DNA of 64,000 nucleotides from Peromyscus leucopus (GCF_004664715.2 NC_051063.1:146273165-146337164); one strand, 5' to 3'; counted from the first letter of the stretch, positions 1 to 10,872 are shown. Program-made: numbers and translations. The notes: generated by a model from the letters alone, not told the origin.

Positions 1-162
1 CTGAGTGTATATGTCACGGTGTACAGGGGCCCAAGAAAGCCAGAAGAGGGTGTTGAACGCCCTGGAGCTTGAGTTACAGGCAGTTGTGAGCTGCTTGACG
101 TGGGTGTGGGGAACCGAACTCAAGTGAGTCCTCTTACCTGCTGAGCCATCTCCCCATCCCTG
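1..162 (-). repeat. B3-type SINE, truncated at window edge
   Basis: The plus strand shows the reverse complement of a tRNA-derived B2/B3 SINE: gaggtgttgaac-like text, then ttacaggcagttgtgagctg, then a 3' part ending gctgagccatctcccc, the complement of the promoter-bearing SINE head. Confidence 0.7.
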
Positions 163-1211
163 AGACCACAAATAAAAATAAAATCAGTGCTACCAATGTC
201 CTGGGGGTAACCAATCACCTTCTGATTGGATTCAAGAACAGCTCCACAAGATTGAGGTCATGACCGGCACAATTAATGGGGCAAAGAGCCCATGGCTGGG
301 TAGGTAGGGGCCCTCCAGGAGAACCTCCAGTTATTATTCTGCTAAGTGGACACGATAGGAAACTGCCTTCTTAGCACTTATACCCATCGGTAGAGCAGCA
401 TCAATCCTCATCAGAGAAGCTCCTTTTTTGCAGCAGATTGTGATTAATAGAGAGACTGGTCTATCGGCAGAGGATAGAGCCACAAACAGGACATCTACAG
501 CACACTACCTTCTCCCAAGGCTCAGGGATCATCACGGAGAAGGAGTTGGAAAGACGGTGACTCCAAAGTTGTAGCTGACTACAGAGAAACAGTATTTTCT
601 AGATGCAACACGATAATTGCACACATGAGCTCACAGGAGCGGTGACTGCATGCATGCATGCATGAGACCCGCACAGGCTGAAGGCGGACAAAATCCCAGT
701 GTGGATGGGGGAGAGAGTCACCAAGTCTTACCCCTCACCATGGAGCTATTGGCTGCTGATGGCTACTGGGAAGAAGTCAGATTTCTTCAGAGAGGGGGAT
801 CCTGAGAGGCTACCCCTCCAGTGAACGGCCTGTGTGCACGCACATACTGGCTGCATGAAGCAGATGCAATGGATTAAAAAAAAAAAAAAAAAAACCCAAA
901 GAGCAGCAAAGTTGAGAGAGAATAGTGGTGGGCACCCAGAGAAGACACTGAAGGGAGGGAGAAGTAGATTAAAGACATTATATGTATGTATGAAATACTA
1001 AAACAACAACAAATTCGATGCTAGTATTCCCAAGTTCTGGTTCTAAGGTAAGAGCTCAGCAGTATCTACCTCATAGACTGACTCACTCACTTAGTGGATG
1101 GGAAGCATCTTACACAGCACCGCCCTATAGTACAAGGCTAGTAAATGAGTTCTGATTCGGCCTGAACATCATTAGTATGTTACTAATTCATGTCCTCTGT
1201 GGATGATTGAA
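163..1211. other. Intronic sequence, nothing recognised beyond simple repeats
   Basis: Only a short (TGCA)n run near 648-664 and a 19-nt A tract at 876-894 stand out. No gene or assignable transposon is seen. Confidence 0.5.
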
Positions 1212-1388
1212 ATTGCCAGTGCAAGAACTGTCTATGTAACTTATAATTGAGAACGTAGTTGATTGCAAACATTGCCAATGCAAGAACTGTCTATGTAACT
1301 TATGATTGAGAACATGGTTAATTGCAAACATTGCCAATGCAAGAACTGTCTATGTAACTTATAATTGAGAACATAGCTGATTGCAAAT
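1212..1388. repeat. 59-bp tandem repeat, three copies
   Basis: Three consecutive copies start at 1212, 1271 and 1330, each with the core tgcaagaactgtctatgtaa. They differ by a few substitutions, so the array has begun to diverge. Confidence 0.92.
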
Positions 1389-1445
1389 TGAGTTTGAGCC
1401 TTTTATGGTCCCAAATCAATCAACTTTGACTAGTTAAGATAAAAC

Positions 1446-1839
1446 CGTGTGGGGTTTAGAGCACCCACTGCTCTCCTAGAGGACCCAGGTTTGAGTCCCA
1501 GCACCCACATGGCAAGCAGCTCACAACTATCTGCAATTCCAGTTCCAGGGGATTCAATAGCCTCTCTTTTGTATTGTTTTGCTTTGTTTTGTTTTTTGAG
1601 ACAGGGTTTCTCTGTGTAGTTTTGGTGCCTGTCCTGGATCTCGCTCTGTAGACGAGGCTGGTCTCGAACTCACAGAGATCCATCTAGCTCTGCCTCCCGA
1701 GTGCTGTGATTAAGAGCATGCATGCCACCACCACCCAGCTCAAGATCCTCTTCTCATGTCCTTGAACACCAGTCAAGCTCTTAGGTACACAGACATACAT
1801 GCAGGCAAAACATGTATACACATAAAATAAAATTTTTAA
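1446..1839 (+). repeat. B2 SINE split by a B1 insertion
   Basis: The left half (1446-1566) carries gagcacccactgctct, cccagcacccacatgg and agctcacaact, typical of B2. The right half (about 1741-1839) carries the B2 tail ending in cataaaataaaattttt. The whole is flanked by the target-site duplication taagataaaac at 1435-1445 and 1840-1850. Confidence 0.88.
1567..1740 (-). repeat. B1 SINE inside the B2
   Basis: This is a reverse-complement B1: a T-rich tail, then gagacagggtttctctgtgt, a middle with ggctggtctcgaactcacag, and gcctcccgagtgctg. Being inside the B2 at 1446-1839, it inserted later. Confidence 0.92.
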
Positions 1840-1850
1840 TAAGATAAAAC

Positions 1851-2539
1851 TATGCGTACATCCCTGAGAAACAATAAGGAGGAAAGCACCATTACCGGAT
1901 GCTGGTGACGTCACTGCTGAAAAGACATCCTCTACCCTCTACCCCCAGGTGAGCTTTTTTTTTTCCCTAAAAATCAAATCAGAAGCAAAATCATGAAGTG
2001 AGCTGATTCACTGGTTGACATATTGAGTGCGTGGCCCATTTTTCCATCTGCAGGTGGGATCGGAGGGCAGCTGTTCACAGGGGTTCTGATAGAAGGAGGC
2101 ATGTTAGTAAGGAAAGGAAGGGTCACTAAGACCCAGTATGAAGACTCAGACCACCCACTGGACACCTCCCTTATCAGTACTTTGTTGGTGGGGACTAGTG
2201 TATCAGTGACCTGGGGACCCTCTCAGCCTATGAAAGGGCACAGAGTTGGACTGCCCGCTCTATCCCAGAACATGATCCATTTCTCCAAAGCATTTTGGCC
2301 CTTGGCTTTGCTAAGATGTCGTGCAAGCCTTTCCTTTTCTAAGCAGTCCACATGGCCCATCCCCCACTGTCCTGAACTAGGGTGACCAGAGGGGACTTTA
2401 GAGAGGGATTATGTGGCTGGGCAGGTGGGGGTCGGAGGTGGGTAGGGTGCTACTTCTCAACAAAGACGCTACTCTGACCACAGACTTCCTTGGGAAAACT
2501 GTAATCACCAGGCTAGAAGGCGGCCCAGTGCTGGCAGGG
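1851..2539. other. Unique intronic sequence
   Basis: No repeat or gene was recognised. Both strands have 60-120-codon open frames here that lack any recognisable domain. Confidence 0.5.
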
Positions 2540-2648
2540 TTTATTGGCTTTCACTCACAATAGTGTTTGTTTTTGTAGGTAATTAGAGGTTAGCAGCGAG
2601 CTATAAAGAATTCTCCAAGAAACTGTACCCAGTCTATAGCTAACGGGT
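2540..2648. repeat. 109-bp direct repeat, copy 1
   Basis: This 109-bp segment recurs at 3085-3193 in the same orientation with five mismatches and no gaps by eye. It starts tttattggctttca and ends tatagctaacgggt. Confidence 0.93.
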
Positions 2649-2896
2649 GTTGAAGTATGCCTGCGTCTAGCCGTTCACCTCCGCAGACCCCCTGTGCTAA
2701 GCGGCTAGTATTTGACCCAGCTTTTACCAGGAAGCAAAGGCCTCTGTGCTTTCCTACTCAAGGAAGAAATACCTTCGTGTGCCATGTGTGTCCCAGTGTG
2801 TGTGCAAATAGCACCGTACTACAGACTACGGTGCTAGACGCTGCCGCAGGACACTAATTCATAGACCAGCAGCTCAAATCATCCTTTTTCTTTATC

Positions 2897-3077
2897 CGTT
2901 TTTACTTAGGTGTATGTATGTGTGCCTGCATGGGTTTCTGTCCATCATGTCTGGATCGGGGTCTGTGGAGGCCAGAGGACATCAGATACCCTAGAACTGC
3001 AATCAACAGCCAGATGTGGGTGCTGGGAATTGAACCTGGGTCCTCTGCAAAGAGCAGTACATGCTCTTAACCATTGC
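2897..3077 (-). repeat. B2/B3-type SINE
   Basis: The plus strand carries gtgtgcctgcatgggtttctg, gaggccagaggacatcag, gtgctgggaattgaacctgg and gcagtacatgctcttaacca, the reverse complement of a tRNA-derived SINE. It lies between the two 109-bp repeats and its head abuts copy 2. Confidence 0.85.
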
Positions 3078-3084
3078 TCAGTAG

Positions 3085-3193
3085 TTTATTGGCTTTCATT
3101 CACAATAGTGTTTGTTTTTGTAGGTAATTAGAGGTTAGTAGCGAGCTATAACGAATTCTCCAAGAAACTGTACACAGTCTATAGCTAAAGGGT
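3085..3193. repeat. 109-bp direct repeat, copy 2
   Basis: This is the second copy of the 2540-2648 segment, about 95% identical, 545 bp away. Confidence 0.93.
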
Positions 3194-3226
3194 ATGCTCC
3201 AGCCTCCTCAAATAACCTTTAAAAAC

Positions 3227-3255
3227 AAACTGTCTCTCTGTCTCTCTGTGTCTGA

Positions 3256-3310
<55 letters not shown>

Positions 3311-3328
3311 CGCGCGCGCGTGTGTATA
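3227..3328. repeat. Compound (TC)n(TG)n(CG)n microsatellite
   Basis: TCTC/TGTC repeats pass into pure TC, then TG, then an alternating CG block (about 3310-3320). The TG/CG part is a Z-DNA-prone alternation. Confidence 0.93.
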
Positions 3329-3329
3329 G

Positions 3330-3543
3330 ACTCAGAGGACAGTCCAGGTGTCAGTTATGATCTCATGTTCACTGCTGTGTACAACAGGATAGCTGGCCTG
3401 TGAACTTCCAGGGAGTCTGATCTTTCTGCCTGCCCCATCTTATTACAGGAGTGTGGGGATTACAGACACATGCTACTTCATCTGGCTTACCTGGGCTCTG
3501 AAGATCAGAACCCAGGTCACAGGCTTGAGTGGCAAGAACCACC
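3330..3543 (-). repeat. B4-like SINE relic
   Basis: Text such as caggagtgtggggattacagacacatgc followed by gggctctgaagatcagaacccagg resembles the minus strand of B4, an ID-B1 composite. It is diverged. Confidence 0.55.
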
Positions 3544-3570
3544 CCCACCCCCACCCCCCCCCACCCCCGG

Positions 3571-4949
3571 CCAATTCCCCAGCTCCTTCAGATAATCTTA
3601 TCCAACACAGATGTCCCCCGCAGCCCCAGTTCCGCATTCTTACAGCCCTCAGTTAGCTGACTCACTCCCAGGTACTAAGATAGGCTTGCTGGTTCTTTAG
3701 TGGCCAGAAAAGGCCTACCAAGGCCATGGTGATCTATGCTCACCCCTCCCCCTAGTGAGTCACCAGGGTACCAAGATTTAACCACTGGAAAGCAGTGATA
3801 GAAACGCAATGAAAAAAATCATGAGGGCCAAGTACTGTCACCAACAGTCCGGAAGCGGCATGAGCATGCAGCAAGGATGTACATCAGGGCCATTGGCTGG
3901 CTTTGAGAGACCCAGGTCAATAAATACATGTCCCTTGTGCTACGTACGAACACCCACACAGCATGTTCTCCCTCTCTGTGCCCACATCATGGTATCCAAC
4001 AAGTCCAGAGGAGCCAACTGCCAAGCCTCGGACAAATGGGACCCGATCAACAGAAGAGATGGGAAAGAAAGGCCCGAGACATTCTATTGCTTCGGGAAAA
4101 CAACTGCTTTTCTACCCTTTGTGCACACTGGCTTTGCTCCTGCAGCAACTGGACAGAACCGGGAAGGCCCTGGGCCCCCCTTCCTGTGGAGGTCATTAGC
4201 CAACTTTTACGACCATTTCCCAAGAACTAGATTTCCATTTGTGTTCTATACAATCCAATATAAATTTTCCCACTGTTCTGCATGCTCAGGTTTCCTCAAT
4301 TTAATTTTTTTTTTAAGTTCTTACACAGTCATATCACAGTTTTTCCCTTCAGAGAAACATAAAACAGACATCCTTTCTAGCAGAAAGGGTAAACTTTCAG
4401 GCCATAGTTGTAGAATAGGCTGGCTATCTGCCCGAGACTTCCTGCAGGTGACTGCAGTCCTTCTAACACCCACTTTCTTCCTCTGAAAGTGGAGGAGGCT
4501 GCCCCAGATTCTCCAGAAGGCACCTTTGGGCTCTAGGGCCTTAGGGTTATTTCATATTAAAATATGAAAGGCTTTTCCTTCCATGTGCAAAGGCAGTTGC
4601 TGCTAATTCTTCCGAATGGAGACATTGCACTCTCCATTCAGAAAGTGGGGCTTGGGAAGTGACTGAAAAGAAAACAGAAAGCGAATAATCTAACGATAAG
4701 TCCAACCATTTTTGAATGATGTCCTTGGAGGGAATTGAAAGATGCCCAGGAAGACCTCACTGCTGGCTTTGAGAATAAACAAGCTTCACATGAACATTTC
4801 CACACTCAAGAGTCGGTCTGTGAGGTGGACCTTTTTTATTACAGCAACAGCGCAGGCGCAGGGCTTCTGTGTCCCCGGGGCTCCCGGAATTCAAGTGGGA
4901 AACGGGTTTGGGGAAGGCAGGAGGCAGAGCATCGGAGTCTGGTACTTAC
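3571..4949. other. Intronic sequence downstream of the HELGH exon
   Basis: No interspersed repeat was recognised. A 225-codon open frame at 3809-4486 (+) has no recognisable domain and is rejected. Contains the hairpin at 4614-4639. Confidence 0.5.
4614..4639. other. Perfect 9-bp inverted repeat (hairpin)
   Basis: gaatggaga and tctccattc flank the 8-nt loop cattgcac. The pairing extends outward past one mismatch. It lies about 310 nt downstream of the HELGH exon donor on the transcript. Confidence 0.8.
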
Positions 4950-5055
4950 TTGTGGCCCAGCTCATGGGCGATGGTAAAGGCCAAATTGAGACCATTGTCC
5001 TCGGCAAGCACACATTTCCTCTTAGCGCTGCACACGCCTCCTAAGTAAGCAATTC
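4950..5055 (-). CDS. Adamts17: ADAMTS17 active-site exon with HELGH zinc motif
   Basis: This 106-nt exon has two bases completing Gly, 34 codons and two bases (AA) of a split Asn codon. It starts [14 protein letters not shown], continues [12 protein letters not shown] and ends IAHELGH. HELGH is the first half of the HExxHxxGxxH zinc site: two zinc-binding histidines and the catalytic glutamate. The third histidine must be in the next exon, which is not in this window. The acceptor is GTGTCTCTGCTGCAG and the donor is GTAAGT at 4944-4949. Strict HELGH with SAKRKC points to ADAMTS17; ADAMTS19 as I recall it has HEMGH here. The 73-aa open frame running through the exon into both introns, with an upstream Met, is not a real protein start. 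Confidence 0.93.
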
Positions 5056-5229
5056 CTGCAGCAGAGACACAAAACACATCCTCTTCAGAACAGGGCGGCC
5101 CTGACCTCCAGGAAAAGCCCACACAGTCACAATCACGCACCACCTGGAAAGGAGCAAATGGGGACACTCTGGTCTACCAGGCTGGACCTGGGGGCCTGGA
5201 GCTCCCCTGAGACTGGCTTGTGCAGGATG

Positions 5230-5445
5230 CTTTTGCATGCATCCAATAATAACGACAGTGACCACGAACATCCAACAAGCCCTTGACGTGGGTCAGGTAG
5301 AGTGCTGAGGGGCTTATCAAAGCATCTAATTCCGTTCTCATCACTGAGAACAGAGACAGCTCAAACCAAGTTCAGAAAGGGAGAGAGACTTTACCAGGGT
5401 CACATGGTTTGGCATTCAGGGCTCAGCTTGAGAGACCAGCAAAGC
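5230..5445 (+). repeat. MIR SINE relic
   Basis: This ancient pattern includes gtgctgaggggcttatcaaa, a diverged centre, and a pairing of accagggtcacatggtttgg with ggctcagc, matching the MIR core and 3' region (aaggtcacacagct type). Confidence 0.6.
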
Positions 5446-5466
5446 AAAGTAAGCCATGTTTGGAAT

Positions 5467-5516
5467 TTAAGGAGGATGTCCTTGCACTTACACGTCCTTG
5501 AGAAGGACATCCTTAA
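5467..5516. other. Imperfect inverted repeat (14-bp stem with a 3-nt bulge)
   Basis: ttaagg + atgtcctt pairs with aaggacatccttaa, leaving a 19-nt loop. It sits in the intron about 410 nt upstream of the HELGH exon in transcript order. Confidence 0.75.
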
Positions 5517-8419
5517 GTTTTGTACTTTTGCCTCTCCCTAATTCTGACCCTCAGGGACAAAAGCAGCTCAGGGCAGGGGGATGAGCAAGAGGCAGTGTGC
5601 AGATGGAAATCTGGGTGGGCATCAGTAAGCTGGCTGCTGGAGGAGGGCCAGGAGTTTCCCTGGGAAGAAGGCTCACTGGGGAGGGCTGCATGTGAACAGC
5701 ACAGACCGCTGAGGAGAGCAAGGTTCCAGGGCTCAGCCACAGAGCGGGGAGAGGAAGCCCCACTTAAGCAGGCTGGCTCCAGGTTTCCTGCCCTCCACAG
5801 CAGCTCTCGGTACTTCGGCTCTGTCTGTTCCCAGGATGTCCATCCTGCACCAGCCAGGCACTCCAGGGCTTACGGCGGCAGCAAGGTCTCTGTGTGCCTG
5901 CCCTCTGGCCTCCCCTATCATCGGCCATCGACCCCTGTGCAGGCTGCCCTTCACGGAGAGTTGAAGAAGGAACCTGGCTGCTCTTTATTTTCTGGCTCAG
6001 CACCATGCTGTGATCACTTGAGGGGGAAGTGCCATGGGTACCAGTCCACCTGCTAAGTTCCATCCTGCTGGAGCTCAGGACTCCACTGATCTTCCTGAAA
6101 TGTCACAGGAGGGAAGGGTTTGTCATAGAACAAGGAAGGACTATCTATGGGGAATGACCTCATTAAAAATGACCTCCCCCTCCCCACTTAGCCTTAGCAT
6201 GAAGCCAGCTCTGGTGTCGGAAGGCTTCTGGTGCCATTTGCTATTTGTGGTCACACTTATCCTCCCCCTTTGGAGCAAGACGAGGAAACAACGCCTGAGG
6301 ACTCCATGAAAAAAGAAAACGAGGGTTTTCAGTACTGCTTGGAGGCAAAGTGCTTACTGATTATGTGAGGGACTGGGTTTGGTTTTCAGCATCACAAAGA
6401 AAAACATTATCAAGCTGGCACAAAGTTCAGGCACACACAGGGCATTCCCTCTTTCTAGGTCCCCTCCATGGGGTACAGAGGGGCGTCACATGCAGGCCTT
6501 GCAGAGATGCAGTTCTGGGGCTACCAGTGGGTGACACATCCCACATTCCACATGATGAGTGGCCATGCTGTACCACAGGACTATTTGTCTCTGGAAATAT
6601 GTAACACGCTTGGCCAAGGTTGCAGAATTTAAAAGCAGCAGCAAAGAAATCAATTAAATGCTATTTTGGCCTCCAAATGCTTTTTATGCACGTGGACTTA
6701 ACAATCCAACAATGCAGACAATGGGTTGAAAGAAAACAACATCCAGAAAGGATGCAATCCGGCCACCGGTCGCCTTCAAGGTCATTTCTCTGGTTCTGTT
6801 TTAAAATGCTTTGTGGGTTGCTGCTGGCAGTCCACCAGTAAGCAGATGGCATGCTGCTACACAACCCTGAGGGTGTGTGTATGGGACAGACAGACACACA
6901 CACACACACACACACACGCACTGCAGTATGTAACACAGGTTACAGCCATTCTGGGTCAATGAATCAATTACAGGCAATCAGAAGCATACAGTCTAAGTCA
7001 GTCACGTGGTGGTGAGAGGGAAGGGAGGCACAATATGGCCAGCTGTGCTGAGCTTGCTGTCCTGAGCACGCCTGCTGTGGGCTCCGCTGCTGAACCAGCA
7101 GACCTTAAATGGCACACAAATACTTTGCTGGGTCCCGGCAGCCCTCTGCACTCTGAGCTGGCAGAATGGGCTTCCCACTTTAATTGGGTAGCATGCCGCG
7201 CTATGAGCGGCAGCCAGCAAAGAGCCCTCCAATAATTGCATTTTAATTCTTCCAAGGTGCAGATGCTTGGATTAAAAAAAAAAAAAAAAACTAGAAAACA
7301 AAGGATCAGTTTATTTATAAGAATTCTCTTGCACAAGGGTAGATTAAGGGCCATTGCTTTTAATGATTGATCACAATCATTACCACCAGCCTGATGATAA
7401 AACCCAGCTAAAGAAAACACATAAAAGAAAATAGCCCCTGATCACCAAACACAAGAGCTGTGTGAGGTTATAAGCGAGGGTGTCGAAATGCTTAGCATGT
7501 GTAAACAAAGCCTGGAGAAAATCCCAGGTTGCCCTCAGTGTGAGATCTGCTGGGTAAATAAATGGTAATTAAACCATGGAGCTTCTGTGGAAAACAGGCC
7601 ACCAGTATTCCATGCTTCATGGAAAGAAACAACTATTTAGGGTAGGGGTCCTGGAGACCAGGGATGCCCTGGTATAGCCTGTACCTAAGGTTTCCCAGCT
7701 GCCCAGGAGTGGAGGTCACTGCGGTGGCATTATTGGGAGGTGGTGGGGTGTCTAGGTGGTGGGCGTGGTGGGCGGCCTTTCGGTCTTTGGGGACACGTGC
7801 CTGAAGGGGATTGTGGGGCTCAGTCCTTTCTCCCTTTTTGCCCCCTGGCCAAGGGGTGAGCTATTTCCTCCACTGTGCGGCTCCAGTTAGCAAAGAAGGC
7901 CTAAAAGCAATGGATCTGATGGACACCGACAGGAACCTCTACAGCCATGGCCCAAAGATGCTTCTCTTGGGGCTTCCTCCCAGCACTGGAAAGCTAACCA
8001 ATACAAACCTTCATCACCTCAGGCTCCAGAAAGCACCAAACTGGAAAAGGCCACCAAAGTCCACATTTGTATCATGGAAAAAACTCATTTTCTCTGCATC
8101 AATTTACTTAATAAAAAGACCGCAACATTGCTCTGCTAACTCCACGCTGCAGAGTCCCTTCAACGGCACTTCCTGTCGGCAAGGTTTCTTACATCCCACC
8201 ATGGTGCTTCCAGTGGCTCCAAAGCTTCCATGCTTTCAAATTCTCCACAGAAGAAATCACAGTAGGACTCATTTGAAAACATCAGCCCTGCATGTTTGCA
8301 TCGCTCCTCAGAGCGAAAGGGAAGCAGAAAGGCAGCCGTCACCCGTCAGCAGTGTCCCTCCAGGAACAAAGCTGCCTGCCCCTACGTCCCTGTAGTCAGG
8401 TGCACAGCTAGTCGGTGCT
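5517..8419. other. Mostly unique intronic sequence
   Basis: It holds a (CA)n tract at 6892-6917 and an A17 run at 7274-7290. The AT-rich part 7291-7530 looks unlike repeats and may be conserved non-coding DNA (see findings). Open frames of 178 and 194 codons (5520-6056 and 7811-8395, +) have no recognisable domain. Confidence 0.5.
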
Positions 8420-8711
8420 TGTGTTAGTCTCTCCTCGCTCTGACAGACTCCCAAGAGAGATGCCTGGAGGAGGGAGGTTGGGCTGGACCTGCTGCGGTCT
8501 CTCAGATTGTGAGCAGTCAGTCTTTGGCTGGCTAGTTCTTCATGGGGAGGCTGTGGGGAGGCTGCACGCCAGTGGCCGGTAGGCGTGGCACAGCAGAGCT
8601 GCTCTATTCACAGAGAGCAGGAAGCAGAGCAAAGGCAGGAGGGGACCCAGGTGAGATCTCCTCACTCCAAGCTGCACTCCCAGCAACCCACCTCTATGGT
8701 GATATTTTATT
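8420..8711 (-). repeat. MaLR-like LTR, left part
   Basis: tgttagtctctcctcgctctgacag followed by an 'aggaggg...' block is the reverse complement of a rodent LTR family seen again at 15785, 39135 and 49218. The family name is not certain. It is interrupted by the element at 8712-9165. Confidence 0.45.
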
Positions 8712-9165
8712 TGTGCTGAAATATGATTTTATTCGTATGTTATTAAATAAAGTTGCCTGGGGGTCAGAGCTAATAGCAAGCCATAGCTGAAGTCTGGCAG
8801 TGGTAGCACACGCCCTTAATCCTGATCACATGACAGGCGGATCTCTGTGTGTGTTCAAGGATACAGCCAGCATGGAGACACACGCCTTTAATCTCAGTAC
8901 CAACCATAGAAGACCTGGAGGTCTGTACAGACAGGCAGTGACAAGGAGGTCATGTGGTTGGGTTTACAACCAATGAGAAGGCAGAACAGAAAGTCAATAA
9001 AAAGACAAACACACAGGAAGTAGGTCTCTTGCTGAGAGGAAAGACAGCAGCAGCAGTGAAGGGTAAGAAAGGGTTTTTAGCTCTTAGCTACGGCTCTGAC
9101 CTCTTGGACTTTTAACTCTGCCATTGGCTCCGTGTTTCTTATTTAATAAGATGGTTACATCTACA
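8712..9165 (+). repeat. Rodent LTR-like element containing B1-like text
   Basis: It begins tgtgctgaaatatgatttta with an early aataaa, has two internal blocks like 'acacgcctttaat', then ggaggtctgtacagacaggc, accaatgagaaggcagaaca and a pyrimidine-rich end, finishing acatctaca. The TG...CA ends and the unit length fit a solo LTR. I recognise it as a common muroid repeat (RMER17/MYSERV-like); the name is uncertain. Confidence 0.6.
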
Positions 9166-9694
9166 CACCTCCTTCACTAGGACCTGCCTTCCACAGTTCC
9201 ACCACCCCTCAACAGTTCTGGGTCTAGGAATGAGTGAGCCATTGGTCAGGTCAAAGCCACCACAGTCTAGACCTCTCTGGACATGCCCTCAGACTCACTT
9301 AGAGATGGGATTGACTATTTGCCTTGTCTTGTCTCCAGCTAATGAAGTTAGTAACCAAGATTGACCATCAGTGTTGGAGCAGGATACAAATGAAGGGCAC
9401 TCTGCCTCCATCACTTCAGTGACAGCTGGTACTTCCCCCAAAGCTTGCCTCATGGACAATGATGAATAAGCTTGGACAGAGAATCTTTTCATAAATCTTC
9501 ATGTGTGCTTCCATAAAGAGGTAGATGGAATAAAGCAAAGGTTTCTTCTATTTAAGGCCAAATGTTCTGAAGCCTAAAGATAAGACTCAAGAGAGACATA
9601 TTCCAGTCTCAGTGGTAGTTACCTCTGGGATGTGGTAAAGGGATTAGAGAGCCTCCTAAAAAGCCTTTCCCTTTTCACCTTATTAGGAGCTCCA
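9166..9694. other. Intronic sequence with remnant of the interrupted LTR
   Basis: cctccttcactaggacctgcc at the left may continue the LTR begun at 8420. Nothing else is recognised. Confidence 0.4.
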
Positions 9695-9867
9695 GCGGGG
9701 CTATTGAGATGGACCAGGAGGTAAAAGTGGTTGCCTCTGAGGCTGAAGACTTGAGTGTGATCCCCACAACCCACATAGTGAGGACAGAGGACCAGCTCCC
9801 ACAGCTGCCACCTCATTCACCACTGCACGTGCGTGCCCACCCCGCTATAAAATAAAGAAATAAAACG
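9695..9867 (+). repeat. B3 SINE
   Basis: gagatggaccaggaggtaaaag, the B-box-like gagtgtgatccccacaaccc, then a CACA/GTGC-rich end with an A-rich tail ataaaataaagaaataaaac. Confidence 0.75.
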
Positions 9868-10872
9868 TCAATCAAAGGAGACCAAATCAAGTTACTATAT
9901 TGGACTTAGACTTCATACCATTAATTAACATACAGTATATTTCACTTATTCTAGATGACAGAGCACCTTCAGAGGTGGGAGACAAAAACAAGAGCCCACT
10001 GGACCGCCGTCCCAGGTGTACAGCTCTGCAGGAATGCAATGATGCAGCAAGTTCCCAGTTAACTCCATCAAACACAAAACTGCATGTGTACTTACGAAGG
10101 GGTTTGTCCCGCCTCCACTGAACCCCTGGGTAAACAGGAGTAAAGCACATGACAAATGCTGAGTGTAGAATTCAAGGACAATAATGAGTTCATCCGGTGC
10201 CAGGGGAGGTTTAATGCATTCCTCCAGAGGAGAGAAGCGCACCACCAGAGCCCTCTACCCACCTCCCCAGCCATGCTGACCACACGTGGACCCTCCCTCC
10301 TCTTTCTATAGGAAGGCACTGTTGGAGAAGAAATCAGGTGAAGAGGCTTGACTACTTTCTTTCAGTAGAGAGCCGCATGTAAGCTTGTAACTCCTAAGCT
10401 CAGGACTGTCTATCTGTTTGATCTGCTCTAGACTCACAGAGTAAACACCGCACAACGGTATAAACCCAGTTTCGCCAGTAAATCACAGTGTGTAAACCGC
10501 CCGCAGCTGCTGGCCTTGCTGCCCTGGCCACAGCTGCTGGCCTGGCAGTCAGATGCACAGGGGCTCCACCTGTGAGCCAGCAGTCAGGTTTCCCTTGCCT
10601 GCTGCACATCGTGCCGACACCAGCACACTCTTCACTGGGCCCTCAGCCAGTCCACGACAAGAGATGATCAGTATCTCTTCATCTGATGCTCCTGTCGAGT
10701 ATCTTACGTTCGTGTTTATTGACCACTGTGTGCAAGATTCAAACAGTGAGAATAGGTGCAATTGAACTTGGGGACAACATTTAAGAACAAAGGTCTTAAA
10801 GTCTAATAGGTGACAAATGAAATATAGCTACTGTCGATTCTCATTAATAATGATAGGTAGGTCATATATACA

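Larger units (their letters stand above)
1..4949 (-). other. Adamts17: Start of the next ADAMTS17 intron, cut by the window edge
   Basis: The donor GTAAGT at 4944-4949 opens this intron. I looked for the following exon, expected to encode LGMNHDDDHSSC and the IMSGEW region, and did not find it, so the intron continues below position 1. It holds the B2/B1 nest, tandem repeats and the 109-bp duplication listed separately. Confidence 0.75.

Noticed and set aside
3809..4486. 225-codon open frame (+), the longest in the window
   Set aside because: No recognisable domain, no splice or promoter context, composition like the surrounding intron, and it lies antisense inside an ADAMTS17 intron.
4946..5167. 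73-aa frame with Met start containing HELGH
   Set aside because: Only 4950-5055 is exon. The upstream Met and downstream Lys are intron read-through.
5520..6056. 178-codon open frame (+)
   Set aside because: No domain and antisense to the gene. Chance open frame in GC-rich intron.
7811..8395. 194-codon open frame (+)
   Set aside because: No recognisable motif or homology, no supporting signals.
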